Below, piece after piece: positions 26,093 to 35,816 of a stretch of 60,195 bases of DNA. The stretch is from Myxococcota bacterium (GTDB lineage: Bacteria; Myxococcota_A; UBA9160; UBA4427). Location of the stretch: assembly GCA_028278345.1 (NCBI GenBank), contig JANQEL010000270.1:1-60195 (forward strand), written 5' to 3'. The notes under the pieces are model-generated. The model had not been told where the DNA came from and made no database searches. It worked only from the letters and a program-made list of their open reading frames with translations. Numbering within the stretch: the first letter of the stretch is position 1; each line of letters starts with the position of its first letter. The position numbers and the translations under genes are program-made.

Positions 26093-26967
26093 GACGCAGT
26101 ACCCGGCTCGCGCGAGGTCGTTGACTCCTCGCCGATCAGCTTCAGCGTTCCATCGAGGTGCACATCCCGCTGCGGGAAGGCTACGACGATCCCCTCGGAT
26201 TCGAACAACTCGACGATCCGAAAACGAATGTCGCTACGCACCACGCGAAGCTCGCGTTCGGCCGTCGCATTGATCCAGAAGTAGGCGTCGAAGATCAGGG
26301 CATTGTCTCCGAAATCCTCGAAAATCACCCTCGCCGGCGGATCGTCGAGTGTCGCCTCGTGCTCCCGGGTCGCCTGCATGATCAGTTCGGCCACCTTTTC
26401 GACCGGGGATCCGTAAGCCACACCGACCCGCACGCGCGTTCGCGTCACGCGGTCGATCAGCGTCCAGTTGACGACCGTGTTCTCCAGCAGGGTGCTGTTC
26501 GGCACCAGCATGTGAACACCGTCGATTCGACGGATGCGCGTCGAGCGCGTATTGATCGCTTCGACGGTGCCCGTGTTTTCACCGAACTCGACGAAATCGC
26601 CGATACGAACGGGTCGCTCCCACATCAGGATCCAACCGCTGATGAAGTTGTTGATGATGTTCTGCGCACCGAAGCCGACCCCGATCGCTATGGCGCCGGA
26701 GACGAATGCGAATGCAGTCATCGGCACGTTCAGGATTTCGAGCGTGGTGATGACGAGGATCGCGAGGGCGACGATGTAGAGAACACGCCGCACCAGATGG
26801 ACGAGGCCGGGCTCGACCTTGCGGACTGTCAGTCGGTTGATCAGGAGGTTCGTCGACCAGCGGATCAGCAGGTAGCCGACCACGAGGATGGTCGGAACGA
26901 GCAACAGCTGCCCAAGCGAAATGGACTGCTCTCCCAGACTGAATACGACCCGATCAAGAGACGGCAT
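26089..26967 (-). CDS. MscS-family mechanosensitive channel
   Basis: A 292-aa channel with three membrane helices, the minimal MscS design. TM1 is LLLVPTILVVGYLLI, TM2 VLYIVALAILVITTL, and TM3 holds the glycine/alanine-rich pore helix AFVSGAIAIGVGFGAQN followed by IINNFISGWIL. The beta domain (VRIGDFVEFGENTGTVEAINTRSTRIR) and C-terminal cage follow. ATG 26967 has CTGAGGAC just upstream and is preferred over the 27009 frame start. Likely protects against hypo-osmotic shock; coupled to the ZntB-like transporter. Confidence 0.93.
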   Translation of the reverse strand: MPSLDRVVFSLGEQSISLGQLLLVPTILVVGYLLIRWSTNLLINRLTVRKVEPGLVHLVRRVLYIVALAILVITTLEILNVPMTAFAFVSGAIAIGVGFGAQNIINNFISGWILMWERPVRIGDFVEFGENTGTVEAINTRSTRIRRIDGVHMLVPNSTLLENTVVNWTLIDRVTRTRVRVGVAYGSPVEKVAELIMQATREHEATLDDPPARVIFEDFGDNALIFDAYFWINATAERELRVVRSDIRFRIVELFESEGIVVAFPQRDVHLDGTLKLIGEESTTSREPGTAS

Positions 26968-27047
26968 GATGTCCTCAGCCCCATTCTCACGTGGACCGGA
27001 AGAGTACACACCCTCTCCCGCACCATGAGATTACGCTGGGCCTGTCG

Positions 27048-28595
<1,548 letters not shown>

Positions 28596-28612
28596 TCTCG
28601 CCTCCTTCGAAG

Positions 28613-28626
28613 CGCAACATACTGCG
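28613..28626. promoter_or_regulatory. Upstream activator site I for the sigma-54 activator
   Basis: CGCAACATACTGCG, an imperfect palindrome (CGCA..AT..TGCG). Its reverse complement matches site II (28654-28667) over CG(C/T)(A/G)(G/A)(T/C)ATGTTGCG, and the flank AGCGCAACAT (28611-28620) is exactly inverted as ATGTTGCGCT (28660-28669). The centre is 41 bp from the centre of site II, close to four helical turns. It lies 18 bp from the activator's own start codon, suggesting autoregulation. Confidence 0.7.
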
Positions 28627-28653
28627 TTCGGCGCCAAATGCCGCGTCTCCAGG

Positions 28654-28667
28654 CGTGACATGTTGCG
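28654..28667. promoter_or_regulatory. Upstream activator site II for the sigma-54 activator
   Basis: CGTGACATGTTGCG, second copy of the dyad element, in inverted orientation relative to site I. It sits 56 bp upstream of the -24 GG, so both sites fall in the window 55-110 bp upstream of the promoter where activator hexamers usually bind before DNA looping. Binding by the adjacent activator is inferred. Confidence 0.7.
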
Positions 28668-28720
28668 CTCCCAGTCGCCACGAAAGCAGAATTCTCTTGT
28701 GATTTCGAATACTTGGACGT

Positions 28721-28738
28721 TCGGCACGCTGCCTGCAT
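28721..28738 (+). promoter_or_regulatory. Sigma-54 (-24/-12) promoter
   Basis: TCGGCACGCTGCCTGCAT. GG at 28723-28724 and GC at 28735-28736 are separated by exactly 10 bases, and CGGCACG...TGCA resembles the consensus TGGCACG-N4-TTGC at most positions. Transcription would start near 28748, 22 bp before the ATG at 28770. The divergent activator gene and its palindromes directly upstream support the call. Confidence 0.78.
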
Positions 28739-28769
28739 TTGCCTCGATCGAGAATCGCAGGAGACAGAA

Positions 28770-29057
28770 ATGACATCGGGCGAGTGGGTGGAACAGGTGC
28801 GCGTAAGGTCGACACCGCCGGTGCTGGAAGCGGCGCTTCCGGCCCTGCTCGGCCAGGTCGCCGAGGTCGACGCTTCGCACGCCTCGGCCAAGGCCATGGT
28901 GCTCCAACACGCCTTCTATGAGGGAGACCTCGCCGTCGTGCTCGTCTGGCCGCACGACATCCGGCCGGAGAAGACGCGCGAGGGATTGATGATCGCCGAG
29001 CAGTTCGAACAGCTCGGCAGCGTGGACCACGCCGTGTGGATCCCCGCGGAGAAGTGA
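28770..29057 (+). CDS. Small protein, possible dimeric alpha/beta-barrel fold
   Basis: A 95-aa soluble protein, first gene behind the sigma-54 promoter, with GGAG 6 bp before its ATG. I do not recognise a family. The pattern (VRVRSTPPVLEAALPALLGQV, then hydrophobic strands AMVLQHAFY and LAVVLVWPHD, a helix REGLMIAEQFEQLG and a strand DHAVWIPA) fits a ferredoxin-like ABM/NIPSNAP-type half-barrel, which often act as small monooxygenases or binding proteins. No cofactor-binding cysteine is present. Its place at the head of the operon suggests a role close to the inducing substrate. Confidence 0.7.
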   Translation: MTSGEWVEQVRVRSTPPVLEAALPALLGQVAEVDASHASAKAMVLQHAFYEGDLAVVLVWPHDIRPEKTREGLMIAEQFEQLGSVDHAVWIPAEK

Positions 29058-29084
29058 TTTCACGATTCAGATGGAGATTCGAAA

Positions 29085-29924
29085 ATGAGTGACAAGCAGA
29101 CGGTTCTGATCACGGGTTGCTCGTCGGGCATGGGCAAGCTCGCCGCCAAGACCTTTCACGACAAGGGCTGGAACGTGGTGGCCACCATGCGCACCCCCGA
29201 AAAGGAAACCGAACTCACGCAACTCGACGACGTGCTGGTGACCCGCCTCGACGTGAGTGACGTCGCGAGCGTCGAAGCCGCGGTGAACGAAGCCCTCGAA
29301 CGCTTCGGCGCCATCGATGTGCTGGTGAACAACGCGGGCTACGGCGGTCACGCCATGCTCGAGCAGATGCCCGACGCCGAAGTGCGCAAGATGTACGACA
29401 CCAACGTCTTCGGCGTGATGAACACCTGCCGCGCGGTGCTGCCCCACATGCGCCAGCGCAAGCAGGGCGTGGTGGTGAACGTGACTTCGATGGCCGGCGT
29501 CATCGGCTTGGCCGCCGAATCGGCCTACTCGTCGTCCAAGTGGGCCGTCGAGGGCTTCACGGAGTGCATCGATCTCGAGTACAAGCTGCTCGGCGTTCGC
29601 GCGCGCAGCGTCGCCCCCGGTGCATACCTTTCCACCGACTTCGGTGGCAACGCGAACGATGCCTATCTCGAAACGGGTGACGAAGAACTCCAGGCCTTCA
29701 CCAGGCGGCTGCGCGAGCACTTCATGCAGTCGGTCAAGGCCGAGGGCGGCGAAACCGCCGATCCGCAGGAAGTCGCCGACATGATCTACGCATGCGCGAC
29801 GACCGACATGCCGGTCCACAACCCCTGTGGCAAGGACGCCCAGTTCCTGATGAGCTTGTCGGGAGGCCCGCCGCGCCAGGAGTGGCTCGACAAGATCGAA
29901 CCGCTGCTCTTGCCGTCGTCGTGA
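29085..29924 (+). CDS. SDR-family NAD(P) oxidoreductase
   Basis: Classical short-chain dehydrogenase, 279 aa. TGCSSGMG binds the nucleotide (TGxxxGxG), NNAG is present, the catalytic Ser lies in NVTSMAG and the Tyr-x3-Lys is Y-S-S-S-K (AYSSSKWAVEG). The N-terminus MSDKQTVLITG is nearly the same as that of the second SDR at 35.8 kb, so the two look like paralogues in one region. It is the second gene in the sigma-54 operon; alcohol/ketone interconversion of the pathway intermediate is likely. Only 27 bp separates it from the small protein. Confidence 0.92.
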   Translation: MSDKQTVLITGCSSGMGKLAAKTFHDKGWNVVATMRTPEKETELTQLDDVLVTRLDVSDVASVEAAVNEALERFGAIDVLVNNAGYGGHAMLEQMPDAEVRKMYDTNVFGVMNTCRAVLPHMRQRKQGVVVNVTSMAGVIGLAAESAYSSSKWAVEGFTECIDLEYKLLGVRARSVAPGAYLSTDFGGNANDAYLETGDEELQAFTRRLREHFMQSVKAEGGETADPQEVADMIYACATTDMPVHNPCGKDAQFLMSLSGGPPRQEWLDKIEPLLLPSS

Positions 29925-29982
29925 GTCACGCTCTCCGCAAGGGGACCGGAGACGTTCCATTCAGAGATCGAGGTACTGAAGC

Positions 29983-30972
29983 ATGAAGAAGGTCAATCTC
30001 GGCGCGCTCGAAGTCGGAGCCATGGGCCTCGGCTGCATGACGATGACGGGCGTCTATGGCGCGGGCGACGAAGTCGAGGGGGAAAAGGTGCTTCATCGCG
30101 CCATCGAACTCGGCGTGACGCTCTTCGACACCGCGAACGGATACGGTGCCGGCGCGAACGAGCGACTGCTTGGGCGCGCGTTCGCTTCGAAGCGCGATCA
30201 AGTCGTCATCTCGACGAAGTTCGGCTTCGTCATCCAGGAAGGAAAGCCGCCGAGCGTCGACGGACATCCCGATCGCGTCGAAGATCGCTGCAACGAAAGC
30301 CTCGAGCGCCTCGGCACCGAATACATCGACCTCTACTTCCTACACCGCCCCGACCCCGAAGTGCCCATCGAGGACACCGTGGGCGGCATGGCGCGCCTGG
30401 TCGAGAGCGGAAAGGTGCGCTACCTGGGATTGTGCGAAGTCAACGCCGATAGCCTGCGCCGGGCCAACGAGGTGCATCCGATTGCCGCGGTGCAGTCGGA
30501 GTACTCGCTGTGGACGCGGGATCCCGAAAGCGGCGTGCTGGCCGCTTGCGAGGAGCTGGGTGTCGGCTTCGTCCCCTTCTCACCGATCGGACGCGCCATG
30601 CTCGCGGGCGGAGTCGAAAAGAACGACGGCTTCGAGCAGGGCGACATCCGCCGCGCGATGCCGCGCTTCCAGGGTGACGAGTTCGATCACAACATGCAGT
30701 TGGTGAGCGAATTCGAAGGCATCGCCGAGGGTCTGTCGATCCGGCCTGGCCAGCTGGCACTCGCCTGGCTGCTTGCGAAGGGTGACTTCATCGCTCCGAT
30801 TCCGGGCACCAAGCGATTGAAGTACCTGGAGGAGAATTGCGCGGCTGCGGACATCGATCTTTCGGCCGATGTCGTGACGCGCCTCGATGCGCTCTTCACC
30901 CCCGAGCGGGTGGCGGGCGACCGCTACGGCAAGCAGCTCAGCTGGCTCAAGTCTTCGGATTCCGAAGCGTGA
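29983..30972 (+). CDS. Aldo/keto reductase
   Basis: NADPH-dependent (alpha/beta)8 reductase, 329 aa. The tetrad is visible as Asp and Tyr in FDTANGYG, Lys in STKFGF and His in YFLHRPD, and SPIGRAMLAGG is a cofactor-loop motif of AKR family members. Expected to reduce aldehydes or ketones formed by the other operon enzymes, or to oxidise alcohols in the reverse direction. The stop overlaps the start of the thioesterase gene (GTGA). Confidence 0.92.
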   Translation: MKKVNLGALEVGAMGLGCMTMTGVYGAGDEVEGEKVLHRAIELGVTLFDTANGYGAGANERLLGRAFASKRDQVVISTKFGFVIQEGKPPSVDGHPDRVEDRCNESLERLGTEYIDLYFLHRPDPEVPIEDTVGGMARLVESGKVRYLGLCEVNADSLRRANEVHPIAAVQSEYSLWTRDPESGVLAACEELGVGFVPFSPIGRAMLAGGVEKNDGFEQGDIRRAMPRFQGDEFDHNMQLVSEFEGIAEGLSIRPGQLALAWLLAKGDFIAPIPGTKRLKYLEENCAAADIDLSADVVTRLDALFTPERVAGDRYGKQLSWLKSSDSEA

Positions 30973-31772
30973 ACCACGCGGAGGAGACCTTCGTGGCGCA
31001 AACCCACGCCTTCTGGATCCCGCGCCCGGACCCGAACTCGAAACTCCGATTCCGTTGGATCGCGACCGAGGCCGCGTGCGCCCGCATCCCGGGGCTCACC
31101 GCGCCGATGGGGGGCGTCACGAATGCGGCCGCGATCGAGGCCATGGAACGCGCGACGGGCAAGTCCCTCCTCTGGTCGACCACCCAGTTCCTCAACACGG
31201 CCCCGATCGAAACCGATTTCGATATCGAGGTCGAAATCGTTGGCGGGGGACGCCGGACGCCACAAGCGCGTGCGACGCTGCGCGACGGCGACCGCTTGAT
31301 CCTCGCTACGAGTGGGGCACTCGGAGATCGCGAAGAAGCGGGCGGCCAGTCCTTCGAGGCCATGCCCGACGTGCCCGCGCCGGAGTCGTGCCCCGAACAC
31401 GACGGATCATCCGCCAGCCTCCCTGGCGGCTTGATGAGCCAATTCGAACGACGCCTGGCGAATCAGGACGATGAGCGCGGGAACCAATCGCTCTGGTTTC
31501 GTTCGGTCGACGCGCACCCGACCTGCGCCGGCCTCCTGGCCATTCTCGGCGACTTCATCTCCGGCGCCCACCCCGCTACGCGCGGGAGCATCGGCCTCGA
31601 CAACACCCTGCGCGTCGTCATGACACCTGATACGGAGTGGATCCTGACGGACACCCACATCGCCCACATCGGACCGCGAGCGATCCACGGGCGCATGAAC
31701 ATCTTCACGGAAACCGGTCAGTTGATGGCCATCGCAAGCATCACGGCACTCCGACCGCGAAAGACCCACTGA
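30969..31772 (+). CDS. TesB-like acyl-CoA thioesterase (double hotdog)
   Basis: A 267-aa protein with two hotdog-type halves, as in TesB-like thioesterases. The N-terminal half carries GLTAPMGGVTNAAAIEAMER and STTQFLNTAPIETDFDIEV; the C-terminal half carries HPTCAGLLAILGDFI and the closing HIAHIGPRAIHGRMNIF (the TesB 'D..H' catalytic region is partly visible). GTG 30969 overlaps the AKR stop, indicating translational coupling. It would release the free acid from a CoA ester made by the pathway. The assignment rests on pattern and length, not on a full match to known TesB. Confidence 0.7.
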   Translation: MNHAEETFVAQTHAFWIPRPDPNSKLRFRWIATEAACARIPGLTAPMGGVTNAAAIEAMERATGKSLLWSTTQFLNTAPIETDFDIEVEIVGGGRRTPQARATLRDGDRLILATSGALGDREEAGGQSFEAMPDVPAPESCPEHDGSSASLPGGLMSQFERRLANQDDERGNQSLWFRSVDAHPTCAGLLAILGDFISGAHPATRGSIGLDNTLRVVMTPDTEWILTDTHIAHIGPRAIHGRMNIFTETGQLMAIASITALRPRKTH

Positions 31773-31785
31773 GGGAGATGCAAGC

Positions 31786-33018
31786 ATGAGCGACCTCGGA
31801 CTCGAACTCGTCGATCCCCACTACTACGCGGAGAACGGGTACCCTCATGCGCAGTGGAGCGAGCTACGCGCCAACGCACCGCTGCGCTGGTTCGAACCCG
31901 ACGGCTACCAGGGCTTCTGGGCCGTGACGAAGCACGCCGACATCTGCGAGATCTCGAAGCAGCCCGACAAGTTCTCGAGCGAACCGCGCCTCACGATCTT
32001 GACCGAAGCCAGGCAGAAGGCGAATTCCATCGGCAACGTGATGCGGACCATCGTGAACATGGACCCGCCGGATCACCGTACCTATCGCAGCCTCGCCACA
32101 CCCTGGTTCAAGCCGACCAACATCAAGATGCTCGAGGAGCGGATGGTCGAGTCGGCGAAGGAACTCGTCGACAAGATGGCCGCTTCGCGCGAAGGCGACT
32201 TCGTCGCCGATGTCGCCTCGCTCCACCCTTTACGACTGATTGCCCACCTGTTCGGCCTGCCCGAAGAGGACGAGCCCTTCGTTCTCGACGCCACAAACCG
32301 GATGTTTGGCGCAGAAGACCCCGAGTTCCAACGCTCGGCAGATCGCGACGAGGACATGGAGCAGCTGCGACGCGAGTTCTTCGCCTACTTCAAGAAGACC
32401 GCCGATGAACGTCGCGCGAATCCGCAGGAAGATCTGGCGAGCCTGCTGGCCCACGCCGAGGTCGACGGCCAGCCGATCCCCGAACTGGAACTCCTCAGCT
32501 ACTACCTGATCGTCCTCACCGCAGGCCACGAAACCACGCGCAACGCCATCTCCGGCGGAATGCTCGCGCTGATCGAGCACCCCGACGAACTCGCCAAACT
32601 CCGCGCGAACGTCGGGCTTGCGGCGAGTGCAGCGGACGAGATCGTCCGTTGGACGAGCCCGGTAAACCACTTCGCGCGCACGGCGATGTGCGACTACGAA
32701 CTGCGCGGCGAGAAGATTCGCAAAGGCGAATCCGTCGCCCTCTTCTACTCCTCGGCGAACCGCGACGAAGAAGTCTTCGAAGATCCGTTCCAGTTCCGAG
32801 TCGACCGCGACCCCAACCCCCACCTCGGCTTCGGCATCGGCGAACACTTCTGCCTCGGCGCAACGCTTGCGCGGATGGAGATTCGCGTCCTGCTCGAAGA
32901 ACTCGTGCCCCGCCTCGATTCGGCCGAGCTCACGGCCCCACCCGAGCGCCTCGCGTCGAGCTTCGTGGGCGGCGTGAAGCACCTGCCGATCCGCTATGCG
33001 ATCCGAGGCCGTGCCTGA
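31786..33018 (+). CDS. Cytochrome P450, CYP125/CYP142-type in appearance
   Basis: A 410-aa P450 with a canonical I-helix (LTAGHETTRNAISGG), ExxR in ADEIVRW and haem loop FGIGEHFCLGATLARMEI with Cys356. The region around the loop and PYxxFPP-like features resemble actinobacterial terminal hydroxylases of sterols and branched lipids (CYP124/125/142), but I cannot exclude other families. It is the central oxidative step of the sigma-54 operon, followed at one base (TGATG) by the NAD(P)-binding gene. No ferredoxin or reductase partner is nearby. Confidence 0.93.
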   Translation: MSDLGLELVDPHYYAENGYPHAQWSELRANAPLRWFEPDGYQGFWAVTKHADICEISKQPDKFSSEPRLTILTEARQKANSIGNVMRTIVNMDPPDHRTYRSLATPWFKPTNIKMLEERMVESAKELVDKMAASREGDFVADVASLHPLRLIAHLFGLPEEDEPFVLDATNRMFGAEDPEFQRSADRDEDMEQLRREFFAYFKKTADERRANPQEDLASLLAHAEVDGQPIPELELLSYYLIVLTAGHETTRNAISGGMLALIEHPDELAKLRANVGLAASAADEIVRWTSPVNHFARTAMCDYELRGEKIRKGESVALFYSSANRDEEVFEDPFQFRVDRDPNPHLGFGIGEHFCLGATLARMEIRVLLEELVPRLDSAELTAPPERLASSFVGGVKHLPIRYAIRGRA

Positions 33019-33716
33019 TGTCCGCCAACCCTGAACTTCGCGTCGCGATCTTCGGTGCCAGTGGGTTGGCCGGTGCGGGCGTGCTGCAAGCCTGGCTCGA
33101 CGAGCCTCGAGTCAGCGAAGTGCGCGCCGTCACGCGCCGCGCCCTCCCTGCTTCCCACCCGCGCCTTTCCGAAGTGCACTGCAAGGACTTCCTGAACCTC
33201 GACGCCATTGCATCCGCACTGACGGGTGTCGATGCGGTGTGCTTCTGCCTCGGCATCTCGGCCTCGCAAGCGAAAGACAAGACCGACTACTACCGGATCA
33301 CCCACGACATGGCGCTCGCCGCGGGCCGCGCAACCCGGGTGGCAAGCCCCGACGCGACGTTCCACTTCATCAGCGGCTCGGGAACCAGCCGCCGCGCCCT
33401 GATGAACTGGGCCCGCGTCAAGGCCGAGACCGAAGACGACCTCAGCGCCCTCGGGCTCGGTGGCTGCATCCACTATCGGCCGGCGATGATCCTTCCCGCG
33501 GTCGAGCCCGACCGCATGGCGTTCTTCCAGCGCGCGGGAAGCGCACTCATCCGACCGCTGGCCTTCCTGCCCGACGTCGCGGTCGACAACACCGCAATCG
33601 GCGAAGCCATGATTCGCAACACCCTGGATCGCCGACGCGAAGGCACGCTCGAGAATCGCGAGATTCGAAGGATCGCATCGCGTCACCGCAAGCAACTCGA
33701 ATCTGCGAAGCGCTAG
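33018..33716 (+). CDS. NAD(P)-binding protein, epimerase/NmrA-like
   Basis: A 232-aa Rossmann-fold protein. FGASGLAGAGVLQ (GxxGxxG) binds NAD(P), and VCFCLGISASQAKDK with FHFISGSG resemble the atypical short epimerase/NmrA-like group; a catalytic YxxxK is absent (the region reads LMNWARVKAETE). It may act as reductase or redox sensor. Its ATG is inside the P450 stop (TGATG), so it is surely in the same transcript. Substrate unknown. Confidence 0.82.
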   Translation: MSANPELRVAIFGASGLAGAGVLQAWLDEPRVSEVRAVTRRALPASHPRLSEVHCKDFLNLDAIASALTGVDAVCFCLGISASQAKDKTDYYRITHDMALAAGRATRVASPDATFHFISGSGTSRRALMNWARVKAETEDDLSALGLGGCIHYRPAMILPAVEPDRMAFFQRAGSALIRPLAFLPDVAVDNTAIGEAMIRNTLDRRREGTLENREIRRIASRHRKQLESAKR

Positions 33717-33742
33717 TCGCCCACAGCCCCGGGAGATCAAAC

Positions 33743-34150
33743 ATGATGAAATGGATCGCCATCATCGCCGTCGCCGCCTTCCTGCTACTGGGAGGGTCGG
33801 CCTGTTTCTACTCAATGATCACGAACCCCCGCGTGGTCGAGGAGCTGCGCGAGGACCCACAGGGCGAGCGCGCGAAGAAGGTCATGCTCATCACCCTGCC
33901 CTCGGGCAAAGCCATTCCGATCAACTACCTGCGCGAAGGTCAGACCGTTTACGGCGCGGCCGACTTTCCGTGGTGGCGAGAACTTCGCGAGGGAGGCGGC
34001 CGCGGCAGCGTGTTCATCCAGGGCGAGACCCTGGAGGGTCACATCCGTGCAGTCGAGGACGATCCCGAATTGCGCAAGTCGGTCTTCGGGAAGCTGCGCC
34101 CGACCGCTCCGAGCTGGACCGGCACGTTGATCGTCGTCGACCTCGACTGA
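33743..34150 (+). CDS. Membrane-anchored DUF385/nitroreductase-like small protein
   Basis: A 135-aa protein with an N-terminal hydrophobic anchor (WIAIIAVAAFLLLGGSACF; LGGSAC could also be a lipobox). The rest, KKVMLITLPSGKAIPINYLREG, followed by WWRELREGGGRGSVFIQG and SWTGTLIVVDL, resembles the split-barrel of DUF385/deazaflavin-dependent nitroreductases ('PxWWxNLR...' pattern). Most of that family binds F420 or a quinone and is soluble. GGGAG lies 8 bp before ATG 33743. Likely last gene of the sigma-54 operon. Confidence 0.55.
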   Translation: MMKWIAIIAVAAFLLLGGSACFYSMITNPRVVEELREDPQGERAKKVMLITLPSGKAIPINYLREGQTVYGAADFPWWRELREGGGRGSVFIQGETLEGHIRAVEDDPELRKSVFGKLRPTAPSWTGTLIVVDLD

Positions 34151-34170
34151 GAAGGAACGCGCGGATTCCG

Positions 34171-34890
34171 CTAGCGGAGACCCGAATCGTCGAAAGCGTA
34201 GCCCTGCTTCGAAATCACCAGGCGGTGCCGCGGCCCCGCCACGGACGGGTCGAGCGTCGGATAACCCGCATCGCCTTCCCACATCACCACCATCCCCTCG
34301 TCCCCCTTCGCGGCCTGGGTGACGTAGTGGCGCGGACCTTCGGCCGGAACCATGCCACCGAGCGCAGCATCGACGCTCTGGTGTTGGGAGAGATAGTGAA
34401 GCGTCACGAACGTCGGCGGAACCAACTCGATCTCCTTCTCGCGCTGCTTCGCGAGCGCATCGACCGGTCGGATCCATTGGCTGTCGGTGATCTCGCCCTG
34501 GTCGATCGTGACGTCGTGCTGGGTCGCACGCGCCGCGAAGAAGAAGGTGCTGTAGCGGCGGATGTCGATCGCCGGCGGCGTCCAGTGCGAAAACCAGACG
34601 AGATCGTCGGCGCTGATGGTCACGGAGGCTTCTTCTTCCGCTTCGCGAACCGCGGCGACCCGGGCGCGCGCCTCGTCGCTCTCCCCGGGCGCGTCTTCAT
34701 CGTCGACGCGACCACCCGGAAAGACCCACATCCCACCGAAGGCGATCTTCGAGTTCTTGCGCAGCATGAGGGTCTCGGGGCCTGCGTCCGTATCGCGCAA
34801 GAGGATCACGGTCGCCGCCGGCATGATGACCGTGGCGTCGCCTTTCCCGCCGGCGACACGCTCGTTGAAGCTCTTGATGTCGTCACTCAT
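34171..34890 (-). CDS. NUDIX hydrolase (NUDT19-like)
   Basis: Cleaves nucleoside-diphosphate-linked substrates, possibly CoA or NAD(H). The NUDIX box is split: FPGGRVDDEDA...AAVREAEEEASV, with the REUxEE core intact and a roughly ten-residue insertion before it, as in NUDT19/NUDT7-like CoA diphosphatases. Length 239 aa. It runs against the neighbouring plus-strand genes, between the sigma-54 operon and the 3-hydroxyisobutyrate-dehydrogenase-like gene. A CoA-salvage role would suit the acyl-CoA setting. Confidence 0.85.
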   Translation of the reverse strand: MSDDIKSFNERVAGGKGDATVIMPAATVILLRDTDAGPETLMLRKNSKIAFGGMWVFPGGRVDDEDAPGESDEARARVAAVREAEEEASVTISADDLVWFSHWTPPAIDIRRYSTFFFAARATQHDVTIDQGEITDSQWIRPVDALAKQREKEIELVPPTFVTLHYLSQHQSVDAALGGMVPAEGPRHYVTQAAKGDEGMVVMWEGDAGYPTLDPSVAGPRHRLVISKQGYAFDDSGLR

Positions 34891-34984
34891 GCAGCTCGTC
34901 CCCTTGCTCGTATCGCTCGCACGCTAGCACCCGATCCGACTGCGCCTGCAGTCGCGTTTTCCTGACAACAGAAGGAGTCGATTC

Positions 34985-35782
34985 ATGACCACGTCCAAGA
35001 AACCCACCATCGGCATCATCGGCCTCGGCGCGATGGGCGGCCCCATGGCTGAAAGGCTCGTCGACCGCGGCTATCCGGTCGTGAGCTGCGCGAACCGCAA
35101 ACGCGAAACGATCGAGCGCCTTGCGGCGAAGGGACTCGAGGAAGTGCCCGATCCGCAAGAGGTCGGACGCCGCTCCGATCTGCTCATGTCGATCGTGTGG
35201 GATGAAGAGCAGAACGACCGGATCCTCCGCGGCCCGAAGGGCGCGCTCGCGGCGATGAAGCCGGGCGGTGCGGCGTTGTTGATGAGCACGATTTCGCCGG
35301 AGTACTGCCAGGAACTCTCGAGGGAAGCCGCGAAACTCGACCTCCACGTAGTCGACTGCCCGCTCACCGGCCTCGCCGCTGGAGCAAAGAACGGCACGCT
35401 CAACCTGATGCTCGGCGGAGACCCGGCGGCGGTCGCGACCTACCGGGAAGCGCTCGATGTACTCGGCACGATTCGACCCTGCGGCGACGTGGGCATGGGC
35501 CAGGTGGTGAAGCTCGCCAACAACGCGGTGTCGATCGGCACCTGGGCGCTACTGATGGAGGTCCGCGACATGGTGGCCGCGCGCGGTATGGAGCTCGACC
35601 AGTTCATGTCGATCCTCAACGAGTCGAGCGGGGCCAGCTTCGTTTCGAAGCACTTCCCGTTCCCGCCCTCCCGCGGCCCGCTTCCCGCCATGCCCAAAAA
35701 GGATCTCTCGATCTGCCTAGACGTCGCGAAGCAGTGCGGCGTTTCGATGCCGATCGTGAAGGAAATCGTCGACCCGGCCTGA
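34985..35782 (+). CDS. 3-hydroxyisobutyrate-dehydrogenase-like NAD(P) oxidoreductase
   Basis: Beta-hydroxyacid dehydrogenase, 265 aa. GLGAMGGPMAERL binds NAD(P), LTGLAAGAKNGTLNLMLGG is the substrate-binding signature and catalytic Lys lies in GQVVKLANN. The protein stops at MPIVKEIVDPA, about 25-30 residues before the usual end, so the last helix is missing; the following DNA offers no continuation in any frame. The 94-bp gap before it (34891-34984) holds only the GAAGGAG Shine-Dalgarno. It forms a unit with the SDR, 34 bp downstream. Confidence 0.87.
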   Translation: MTTSKKPTIGIIGLGAMGGPMAERLVDRGYPVVSCANRKRETIERLAAKGLEEVPDPQEVGRRSDLLMSIVWDEEQNDRILRGPKGALAAMKPGGAALLMSTISPEYCQELSREAAKLDLHVVDCPLTGLAAGAKNGTLNLMLGGDPAAVATYREALDVLGTIRPCGDVGMGQVVKLANNAVSIGTWALLMEVRDMVAARGMELDQFMSILNESSGASFVSKHFPFPPSRGPLPAMPKKDLSICLDVAKQCGVSMPIVKEIVDPA

Positions 35783-35816
35783 CCGGCCCCACCCACCCAT
35801 TGAAAGGAGACATCCC

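Noticed and set aside
30755..30771. GG-N10-GC sequence like a second sigma-54 promoter
   Set aside because: It lies within the aldo-keto reductase coding region, lacks the TTGC -12 core and has no binding sites nearby.
35783..35816. Frameshifted remainder of the 3-hydroxyisobutyrate-dehydrogenase-like gene
   Set aside because: No other frame continues the family C-terminus; only the Shine-Dalgarno of the SDR is present.
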